Positions 16,570 through 23,004 of a stretch of 31,539 bases of DNA are shown here, piece by piece (position 1 is the stretch's first letter; every line of letters starts with the position of its first letter). The DNA lies in the IMG/VR virus record IMGVR_UViG_3300029286_002900, positions 1 through 31,539 of that record; one strand, given 5' to 3'. The notes beneath the pieces were generated by a model. The model did not search any database, was not told where the DNA came from, and was given only the letters and a program-made list of their open reading frames with translations. Source of the DNA: a virus. Both the position numbers and the translations under genes were made by a program.

Positions 16570-16734
16570 CTATGATTTTTTAGAAGTTTTTTTAATTTTT
16601 TTTATTCCCCCGGAGAGATCTCTTAACCGGGAATGTAGTTCAGCATCGTGCTCATTAAAATGTACCATGCCATCAGGCGACTGCCAGCACTCATTCAGAT
16701 GAGGGTATTTGGCGAAAAACGTCAGTGAGTCCAT
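16570..16734 (-). CDS. Small 54-residue phage protein
   Basis: This short ORF starts MDSLTFFAKYPHLNECWQSP and ends with a Lys-rich tail (GGIKKIKKTSKKS). The middle, DGMVHFNEHDAELHSRL, matches a pattern I have seen in short Bacteroidota phage proteins near the tail genes (a target-like DG.. F.. .DA..H). It starts 2 bases after the spanin stop and ends 2 bases before the tail tube ATG, so it fills the gap exactly. Function unknown. Confidence 0.65.
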   Translation of the reverse strand: MDSLTFFAKYPHLNECWQSPDGMVHFNEHDAELHSRLRDLSGGIKKIKKTSKKS

Positions 16735-16736
16735 TG

Positions 16737-17210
16737 TTAGAATATTTTAGATTTAACGAGGGCAACAACAACTGCAATTACAGACAGCCCTGCAACCCCC
16801 TTCCCAATGTTTATCCACAACTTTTGCCACCAGGTTAAATAATTCACCTTTACCTCTACCGGCACCCTGATGGGGACCTCGCGGTAAACAATCGAATCTC
16901 GTACTTTCGCAAAGCTGATATCTGGAGCAGTCGTAACCTTATATTTTAACACCCCGGCATTGAATGAAAATTGGCTCTCAGTATGTTTGCTTTTTTGCTC
17001 ATCGAGATTTTTCATAATTACCCGGTTCAAACTATCGCACTCAAACAGCGCAGCAATATTGGCCGAATCAGCCGGAGCTTGTACCGGCACCAGGCGCTCA
17101 ACAATTTTCTCTCTGTACTGGATGGGTACAATTGCATTGTTTTGCGTCTCTTTGGTTGACCGGCAACCAATCACCAGGATAAAACTAAGCAGTACGATCG
17201 TGTATCTCAT
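16737..17210 (-). CDS. Probable unimolecular spanin (lipoprotein with C-terminal TM)
   Basis: The protein has 157 residues. A lipoprotein signal with lipobox VIGC puts the mature N-terminus at Cys16. The C-terminal residues about 135-153 (GKGVAGLSVIAVVVALV) form a transmembrane helix followed by KSKIF. An outer-membrane lipid anchor plus an inner-membrane helix in one chain is the layout of u-spanins such as T1 gp11, which fuse the two membranes in the last step of lysis. The gene overlaps the holin-like gene by 26 bases and follows the amidase, completing a three-gene lysis cassette. Confidence 0.75.
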   Translation of the reverse strand: MRYTIVLLSFILVIGCRSTKETQNNAIVPIQYREKIVERLVPVQAPADSANIAALFECDSLNRVIMKNLDEQKSKHTESQFSFNAGVLKYKVTTAPDISFAKVRDSIVYREVPIRVPVEVKVNYLTWWQKLWINIGKGVAGLSVIAVVVALVKSKIF

Positions 17211-17550
17211 TGCGTATTTCAGTTATTGTCGATTCAAGATTGTCGGGAGTAATTTTGTCGAGTAGTTTTAATACCCTGGTAGTGGCTGTGGTCAGCTTGG
17301 CGACTTCTTTTCTTAACGCATCAATCTGTTTTGTAATCTCACAGTTATCCGCTTTGGCGGCTTCGAACTGAGCTTTAAAACATTCGGCAGTTTCTCGCCA
17401 AATCTTAACAGCCTCCTGCACATTGTCGAGTTCATTTGATTTGGCTGCTGCATTCGCCTTTTTGCGCGTTGCCTGAAGCGTAACCAGGGTGCTGATGAAG
17501 CTCAGCATTGCGCCACCTAGAAGAAACTGACCAATCTGACCCCATTCCAT
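17185..17550 (-). CDS. Holin-like / lysis-cassette membrane protein
   Basis: The ATG at 17550 forms TGATG with the amidase stop. A GTG at 17553 is possible. The 121-residue product has one N-terminal membrane helix (residues about 6-25, IGQFLLGGAMLSFISTLVTL) and then a long coiled coil with a basic start (ATRKKANAAAK). The place between amidase and spanin suggests a holin or a holin accessory. One membrane helix plus coiled coil would also suit an inner-membrane spanin, but the next gene already has both anchors. Confidence 0.6.
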   Translation of the reverse strand: MEWGQIGQFLLGGAMLSFISTLVTLQATRKKANAAAKSNELDNVQEAVKIWRETAECFKAQFEAAKADNCEITKQIDALRKEVAKLTTATTRVLKLLDKITPDNLESTITEIRNEIHDRTA

Positions 17551-18008
17551 CACCTTATTGTATTAAGCCACTGTTCAACATCGAAAGAAGGGCACGCTTT
17601 ACCTCTGTCAAGGTCTCTGTGTCCCACAATTTTTGCATTGGGGAATTTCCGGGCGAAAGCCAGCACGTATTTTTTCATTGCCTCTTTCTGCATTTGCGTG
17701 CGGGTATCCTTGGGCGAGGAGTTGTCAGAGTTCATTCCACCGGCATAGACAATATGACGGCTGACAGAATTAAACCCGGCGGCACCATTGGTGATTTCCC
17801 AGGGGTCAATAATGTCGTCTTCATTATTATCAACCATCCGCTCAACACCGCCATTGATATGGAACAAATCCGTGTACCCAATCTGGTTCCATCCCCGTCC
17901 CTGGGGAGGAGGTGCGGTGTGCCACCGGCGTATATCTTCCGAAGTCACCTCACGCCCTTCGGGGGTAGCGGTGCAGTGGATAACAAGGTATTCTATTTCA
18001 CGACTCAT
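17550..18008 (-). CDS. N-acetylmuramoyl-L-alanine amidase (endolysin)
   Basis: This 152-residue protein is a single amidase_2 (T7-lysozyme-like) domain. The zinc ligands are His11 (YLVIHCTAT), His130 (VGHRDLD) and Cys139 (GKACPSFD). Lys137 corresponds to the catalytic lysine of T7 lysozyme. It cleaves the amide bond between MurNAc and L-Ala of peptidoglycan. There is no signal peptide, so it needs the holin for release. The length is normal for the family. It is followed with a one-base overlap by the holin-like gene. Confidence 0.93.
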   Translation of the reverse strand: MSREIEYLVIHCTATPEGREVTSEDIRRWHTAPPPQGRGWNQIGYTDLFHINGGVERMVDNNEDDIIDPWEITNGAAGFNSVSRHIVYAGGMNSDNSSPKDTRTQMQKEAMKKYVLAFARKFPNAKIVGHRDLDRGKACPSFDVEQWLNTIR

Positions 18009-18020
18009 CCTTTGTGTTTT

Positions 18021-18058
18021 TTAATCACCTCAGGAGCTAAAACCCCTGAGGTGGTTAA
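18021..18058. other. Hairpin between capsid and lysis genes
   Basis: CACCTCAGG (18026-18034) pairs with CCTGAGGTG (18045-18053), and flanking TTAA/TTAA with a G-T pair extends it to 14 bp with a 10-nt loop. On the minus-strand transcript it falls 10 bases after the capsid stop and 12 bases before the amidase ATG. There is no U-tract after it on that strand. It may limit read-through into the lysis genes or stabilise the capsid mRNA. Confidence 0.65.
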
Positions 18059-18068
18059 TGAATATAAA

Positions 18069-19130
18069 CTAAGCTGAAGCGTCCTGGACGATGGCCAGCA
18101 ATCCCTGAACTCCGGTTCTCATCGGACGTCCACCGGCGCGAACCAGGAACGAATAAATATCACCGTAGTAGAGTGGGTCTTTAATGCTTTCAAACATTTC
18201 GGTCTGACCGAGCGCACGGCAAACACTATTCTCGTGCCATGCAATTACAGCCGAATTGTCAGCGGCAGCACCGGCAGCTGTCCATAGTTTTGGAGCAACA
18301 GCAGTGGTGTAAAGCCCCGCTTTCGAACGCATCATGATATTGAACGTGTAGAGTTTGCCCAACACACCGTTTTTAATGTCGACCAGGTTGTGAAAGGCCA
18401 TGGCCTCCTGTGTTGTAAGGCTGTCCATAAGTTGGCCGTACATCTCAGCGTCAACAATCATATACCGGCCTTCCTGGGGAACATCCTTCGCATTAAATTT
18501 TCCCATCGCGGCTCTGACATCTGCCTTAGTAAACAGCTTTCGGTTACCGGTAGCATCTGTGGTGTGAGCTGCAACGGCAGCGCCTGTAGTTCTAATCGTA
18601 TAGGCCAGGGCGGGCGACCAGTTAAATAGCATGTCGTTCGATACACTCTCAATCAAAATGGCCTTGTCAGTTTTAATAACAGACTCACGTTTATTATACG
18701 AAAGTTCCACCTGATCAGCATAAGGAATCTTAATTGGGTCGGTTGTAAACTCATCGAGGTTAAACGTTAAATCATTATCGGTGCGAGCTCCAACAGCAGC
18801 AGGGTAAACAGTTCTGTTTTTTGTCACACTCGACCCGGTACCCGCATTAGGAATATGAACGGTTTTTCCCGCATTGACAAACTCATCCGCATTAAACGCT
18901 TTACTTAAAAAGCTATTATCGGCGAATAGCCCCTCGACAATAGAGTTCATCCAGATTTCCTTTTGAACAGCCATACCAAATGAACCGGCAGGGGTTAGCG
19001 GCATAAGGCTCATCACCGATCCGACCCCCATCACCGCGATAGGATTAAAACCCGTGGCTACGGAAACGGCAGAGGCAACAACAACATTAAACATCAGCGC
19101 ACACAGCGCAATCAAAATTTTTGGTCTCAT
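18069..19130 (-). CDS. Major capsid protein
   Basis: The protein has 353 residues. The body (GMAVQKEIWMNSIVEGLFAD, then FVNAGKTVHIPNAG, YPAAVGARTDNDLTFNLDEF and C-terminal KDPLYYGDIYSFLVRAGGRP) has the pattern of HK97-fold coat proteins in Bacteroidota phages. It sits after the protease/scaffold gene, as in Mu. Oddly, residues 1-50 are strongly hydrophobic and look like a signal peptide (MRPKILIALCALMFNVVVAS) followed by a second hydrophobic stretch. This arm may be removed by the protease during maturation, or act in assembly. A start at Met34 or later is possible. Confidence 0.82.
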   Translation of the reverse strand: MRPKILIALCALMFNVVVASAVSVATGFNPIAVMGVGSVMSLMPLTPAGSFGMAVQKEIWMNSIVEGLFADNSFLSKAFNADEFVNAGKTVHIPNAGTGSSVTKNRTVYPAAVGARTDNDLTFNLDEFTTDPIKIPYADQVELSYNKRESVIKTDKAILIESVSNDMLFNWSPALAYTIRTTGAAVAAHTTDATGNRKLFTKADVRAAMGKFNAKDVPQEGRYMIVDAEMYGQLMDSLTTQEAMAFHNLVDIKNGVLGKLYTFNIMMRSKAGLYTTAVAPKLWTAAGAAADNSAVIAWHENSVCRALGQTEMFESIKDPLYYGDIYSFLVRAGGRPMRTGVQGLLAIVQDASA

Positions 19131-19158
19131 AACAGAGTAAAATAAAAATGGTTAATAA

Positions 19159-20130
19159 TTACACTTGTGGTTCACAGCCAAACCTTGCCTTGAACTTCTC
19201 CTTGTAGAGGTCTACATACTTGTCTTTCAACAATACCAGCTTTCCCTCTTTGTCGAGTGTATTCCAGTCCTTTTTCTGAAGGTCTGCAAGTTCAATAACA
19301 CTACTGCCGCCAGCACCGGTTTCGATAAGTCCGGTAATGCTTTGTCTGGCCGGAATTGCTTCAATTGTAGATTTTGCAGCATCAAAATCTGTGTCGAAAA
19401 GCTTAATGTAGCTGTCCTTTGCGGAGGCGTTCACACGGCCCTCCTTAATAGCAGCGTCAACCAATGCTACAGCCTCAGCCCTTTGTTTGGCCTTTGCTGA
19501 AGTGTTCAGTTCATCAATGCGGCCTGATAGGGTCACATTTTCGGTTTTCAGTCGGTCACGATCACTGATGACCATCCGAATTGCGGCAATTTGCTCCTCC
19601 TGAGAAGCATTGTCCGCGAGTTGAAGGATTTTTTTAAACGGCATATTTTGAAAATTATTTGTGTCAACCAGCTTTATAACCGTGCTGGCATCGGTCAAAT
19701 CAATAGTTTTCCCATCTGAATCGTAAAAGGCCAGGGCATTGTGATTGCCGCCAATGGTTACGATTGAGGCTTCACGAACTTTCCACTTCGTTACAGTAGG
19801 AAGCGTTTGGCAGGGTAGTTTTAACAAGGCATCGTCTGAAACCTCTTCGGGTGGCCAGGCTCCGATTGAAGCCATGCGTACAAAGTCGCGATCTACCTTT
19901 CCCGATACTTCCGCTCCACGCTCATCTTTCATATCAAATACCGGATCACCAAGAATCTTTCCACCCTCGATACGGATATTCTCCCACCGTCCAATTGGCA
20001 AGGACCAGTCATTGTGGTTAAGCAACATTACCGGGTTCTTTCTGAACTCGGTAAGATCAGCGCCGGAGGTGAGCATCCGGAAGCCGTAAGTATTGATTGT
20101 TTCGTCATGCAGAACAAACGATTTTTTCAT
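19159..20130 (-). CDS. Prohead protease fused to scaffold
   Basis: The protein has 323 residues. Residues about 1-165 resemble the HK97/Mu-I type prohead serine protease, with His39 in LLNHNDW and Ser88 in VRMASIGAW as likely catalytic residues. Residues about 185-250 are a helical coiled coil (EEQIAAIRMVISDRDRLKTE), followed by a region with VALVDAAIKEGRVNASAKDS that resembles the scaffold part of Mu gpI. It organises capsid subunits and then cleaves scaffold and possibly the capsid N-terminus. It is the first leftward late gene, opening on the divergent control region. Confidence 0.82.
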   Translation of the reverse strand: MKKSFVLHDETINTYGFRMLTSGADLTEFRKNPVMLLNHNDWSLPIGRWENIRIEGGKILGDPVFDMKDERGAEVSGKVDRDFVRMASIGAWPPEEVSDDALLKLPCQTLPTVTKWKVREASIVTIGGNHNALAFYDSDGKTIDLTDASTVIKLVDTNNFQNMPFKKILQLADNASQEEQIAAIRMVISDRDRLKTENVTLSGRIDELNTSAKAKQRAEAVALVDAAIKEGRVNASAKDSYIKLFDTDFDAAKSTIEAIPARQSITGLIETGAGGSSVIELADLQKKDWNTLDKEGKLVLLKDKYVDLYKEKFKARFGCEPQV

Positions 20131-20191
20131 TGCAGTTCGTGTCTTTTCGGCTAAATAAATACCTCCATAGATAGGTCACAAATAATTCAGG

Positions 20192-20219
20192 AACAGTTGG
20201 AGTGATTACTCCAACCGTT
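20192..20219. promoter_or_regulatory. 28-bp dyad in the divergent late control region
   Basis: GTTGGAGT and ACTCCAAC are perfect complements around GATT. The flanking AAC and GTT extend each arm to 12 bases with one mismatch. It lies between the leftward protease gene (ATG 20130) and the rightward small terminase gene (ATG 20277), the only divergent gap in the window. A dimeric late activator, as Mor or C in Mu, or a repressor could bind here and control both arms. No clear -7/-33 promoter was found. The rest of 20131-20276 holds no gene. Confidence 0.55.
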
Positions 20220-20276
20220 AGAATGTTTTTCTGATTTCTGGATGCCTTCAATTAGCTTCGCTGAAAACAGAAAGGT

Positions 20277-20723
20277 ATGGCAACGAAAAAGGAGATGCAG
20301 GATAAGCGCGATCATGCGAAACTGCTGTTCATTCATGAGCAATTGAATCAAAAAGAGATTGCGGCAAGAATCAAAGTCTCAGAGGTAACCGTCTCTAAGT
20401 GGGCCAATGCCGATGCCTGGGAAAGCCATAAAGTATCCATAACCATCACAAAGGAAGAGCAGCTTAAAAACCTATACCGGCAACTGGGGGAAATGAACAA
20501 AACGATTGCCGGGCGCGACGGGCAAAAATATGCATCTGCGTCAGAGGCCGATGCAATCAGCAAACTGGCCGGAGCGATAGAAAAGATGGAGAGCGATGTT
20601 GGAATAGCCGATATCGTTTCAGTATCTAAAAAATTCCTGACCTGGCTGCGAAAGTTCGACCTTTCGAAAGCCCAGGATATCACACCGCTATTTGATGCAT
20701 TTGTAAAAGATAACCTCCGGTAA
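20277..20723 (+). CDS. Terminase small subunit-like HTH protein
   Basis: The protein has 148 residues. An N-terminal helix-turn-helix at about 18-50 (FIHEQLNQKEIAARIKVSEV, then VSKWANADAW) resembles small terminases and DUF1804-type DNA-binding proteins. The C-terminal half is helical with oligomerisation potential. It begins the rightward late arm and is followed after one base by the large terminase, as expected for DNA recognition during packaging. Confidence 0.8.
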   Translation: MATKKEMQDKRDHAKLLFIHEQLNQKEIAARIKVSEVTVSKWANADAWESHKVSITITKEEQLKNLYRQLGEMNKTIAGRDGQKYASASEADAISKLAGAIEKMESDVGIADIVSVSKKFLTWLRKFDLSKAQDITPLFDAFVKDNLR

Positions 20724-20724
20724 T

Positions 20725-22260
20725 ATGACCAGAAAACGATTAAAATCGGATGATAAGTTTGCCCTGACCGACTGGGAAGGTTTCCGTAAGGATATGATGG
20801 AGCTCTCGCTGATTGATAACAACGAGAGCCATGCCGATCAGCTTAAAAGAGTTGCCAGGCTCGAGGCTGATACCGAAGCCTGGTTTGCCTTTTATTTCCC
20901 GACCTATTATAAATCCAAACCCGCCAAATTTCACACCAGGGCAACAAAACGTCTGTTCGAAAACCGCCGGTGGTATGAAGTCAGGGCATGGAGCCGCGAG
21001 CTTGCCAAATCGGCCCGCTCGATGATGGAGGTCGTTTACCTGGCTATGACCGGCAAAATCAAAAACGTTCTGCTGATATCCAACTCACAGGATAATGCTG
21101 AAAGGTTACTTATGCCGGTGATGATCATTTGTGAAAGCAACAAACGATTGATCAACGATTACGGGTTACAGGAAAAGCCCGGAAACTGGGAGGTAGGTGA
21201 ATTTGTAACACTGTCGGGTTGCGCCTTCAGGGCGCTGGGAGCCGGGCAGTCACCGCGTGGTACCCGCAATGAAAGCTTCCGTCCTGATTTCATATGGGTT
21301 GACGATATCGACACCGATGAGGAGTGCCGCAATCCTGACCGGATCAACAAAAAATGGGACTGGATCGAACAGGCGCTTATTCCCACCGTATCGGTAAGCG
21401 GAAACTATCGCATTCTATTTAATGGCAATATCATTGCACGCGACTGTTGTATTACCAGGGCATTCAAAAAAGCGGATCATGTTGATGTGATAAACATCCG
21501 CGATAAAAACGGAAAGTCGGCGTGGCCGGAGAAGAACAGTGAACAGGATATTGATAAAATCCTATCGATGATCAGCACCGCCAGTGCGCAAAAGGAGTAT
21601 TTCAATAATCCGCTCAGCGAGGGAGATGTATTTAAGGAATTAACCTGGGGAAAAGTACCACCGCTCAATAAATTTCGTTTCCTGATTGCCTATGGCGACC
21701 CGGCACCAAGCAACAGCACTAACGGGAAAGGCTCTTATAAGTCAATCTTCCTTGTGGGTAATTGCGACGGAAAATACTATGTGATCACGGGCTATCTCGA
21801 CCATGTGACCAACGATGAGTACGTGAACTGGTATTTTTACCTGAAGGACTTCACCGGCGACAAGACCGTTGTTTACAACCTGATTGAAAATAATAAACTT
21901 CAGGACCCATTCTACGGACAGGTGTTTATCCCGCTGTTTGCCACAAAAGGAAAGGAGAAAGGGTTTGTGGGGATAATACCCGATACCAGGGCAAAACCCG
22001 ACAAATTCAGCCGCATCGAGGGAAACCTTGAACCGTTAAACCGTCTGGGAAAATTGGTCTTTAATGAGGCCGAAAAAGCCAACCCTCACATGAAACGCCT
22101 CGAAGAACAATTCTTACTGGTAAGCGCTCAGTTGAAAGCTCCAGCCGATGGACCCGACTGTATTGAAGGAGCGGTATGGATCATCAACCAAAAGATGGCC
22201 CAGCTCGAGCCGGGAAGTTATACGATAGGTGCAAAAAAAGGCAATTCTAAACGTTTTTAA
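20725..22260 (+). CDS. Terminase large subunit
   Basis: The protein has 511 residues. The ATPase part has a divergent Walker A (SRELAKSARS, 90-99), Walker B FIWVDDI (189-195) and coupling motif LFNGN (231-235). The RNase-H-like nuclease has Asp325 in AYGDPAP, a conserved IIPDTRAKPDKFSRIEG (417-433) and Asp478 in GPDCIEG. It packages DNA into the prohead and cuts it. In Mu-like phages it packages integrated DNA headful by headful, starting near one end. The length is typical. Confidence 0.93.
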   Translation: MTRKRLKSDDKFALTDWEGFRKDMMELSLIDNNESHADQLKRVARLEADTEAWFAFYFPTYYKSKPAKFHTRATKRLFENRRWYEVRAWSRELAKSARSMMEVVYLAMTGKIKNVLLISNSQDNAERLLMPVMIICESNKRLINDYGLQEKPGNWEVGEFVTLSGCAFRALGAGQSPRGTRNESFRPDFIWVDDIDTDEECRNPDRINKKWDWIEQALIPTVSVSGNYRILFNGNIIARDCCITRAFKKADHVDVINIRDKNGKSAWPEKNSEQDIDKILSMISTASAQKEYFNNPLSEGDVFKELTWGKVPPLNKFRFLIAYGDPAPSNSTNGKGSYKSIFLVGNCDGKYYVITGYLDHVTNDEYVNWYFYLKDFTGDKTVVYNLIENNKLQDPFYGQVFIPLFATKGKEKGFVGIIPDTRAKPDKFSRIEGNLEPLNRLGKLVFNEAEKANPHMKRLEEQFLLVSAQLKAPADGPDCIEGAVWIINQKMAQLEPGSYTIGAKKGNSKRF

Positions 22261-22273
22261 ATAGTTTTTAATC

Positions 22274-22546
22274 ATGACTAAATTTCAAATCTTATTACTC
22301 AAGTTCCGGATGCGGCCAGCCGCGCTTAACCGTGCCAAACGGAAAGCCGACATGCTGCACCGGAAGACGGGTAACCGCTTCAGGGTATTCTTCTTTGGTA
22401 AAAAATACCATGTATGGACCCGCGACGAGATACGCAGCCGTAAAAAATCAGGCCTCTTTAAATTCGACAAAAAGGCCGGGGCCGATTTTGACACAATCGC
22501 ATTTTACGATACCAATAACATATCACTTACAACGCATCATTCATAA
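22274..22546 (+). CDS. Small basic protein between terminase and gp36-like gene
   Basis: The protein has 90 residues, strongly basic, starting MTKFQILLLKFRMRPAALNR. Arg/Lys-rich segments (AKRKADMLHRKTGNRFRVFF and RSRKKSGLFKFDKKAG) suggest nucleic-acid or capsid contact. The phrase KADMLHRKTGNRFRV resembles a short protein I have seen in this position in Bacteroidota phages, but I cannot name a family. It lies 13 bases after the terminase and 6 before the next gene. Confidence 0.65.
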   Translation: MTKFQILLLKFRMRPAALNRAKRKADMLHRKTGNRFRVFFFGKKYHVWTRDEIRSRKKSGLFKFDKKAGADFDTIAFYDTNNISLTTHHS

Positions 22547-22552
22547 TCTATC

Positions 22553-22969
22553 ATGTATTTATCAAAATTCGAAATAGGGACACACCTGTATCTTGATAAT
22601 ATCGATGTTATTACAAGAGGTGATGACACCCTTGTTACAGCTGCTATTGATGCAGCGATAAGTGAGGCAAAAGGATACCTGAGCGCCTTCGACCGTGCTG
22701 CTATTTTTGCAGCTGTAGAGGCTGCCCGCAATGCGCTGTTATTGACCTTTATCAAAGATATTGCCGCCTGGCATTTACTCAACCTTTGTAATGCCGGCAG
22801 TGATATGAAATTGCGGCAGGATCGTTACGACCGGGCGGTGGAGTGGCTTAAGCAGGTTCAGAAGGGCAATGTGTCGCCGGATCTGCCGGTGATTACCCAG
22901 GCGGATGGTACAACAGCTGTTCCAGGGACAACCTATGGCAGCAATACCAGGCGCGAGCAGCATTTTTAA
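22553..22969 (+). CDS. DUF1320 (Mu gp36-like) head-completion protein
   Basis: The protein has 138 residues and starts MYLSKFEIGTHLYLDNIDVI. The pattern of repeated helices (AIDAAISEAKGYLSAF, then FIKDIAAWHLLNLCN and DRYDRAVEWLKQVQKGNVSP) is typical of DUF1320, which in Mu is gp36. It probably acts at the head-tail connector. It sits between the terminase and portal genes. The family is a good match. The detailed role is known only by analogy. Confidence 0.8.
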   Translation: MYLSKFEIGTHLYLDNIDVITRGDDTLVTAAIDAAISEAKGYLSAFDRAAIFAAVEAARNALLLTFIKDIAAWHLLNLCNAGSDMKLRQDRYDRAVEWLKQVQKGNVSPDLPVITQADGTTAVPGTTYGSNTRREQHF

Positions 22970-23004
22970 TTATTTCCCTCTTTAATTCTTTTATTTTTTC
23001 CGAT

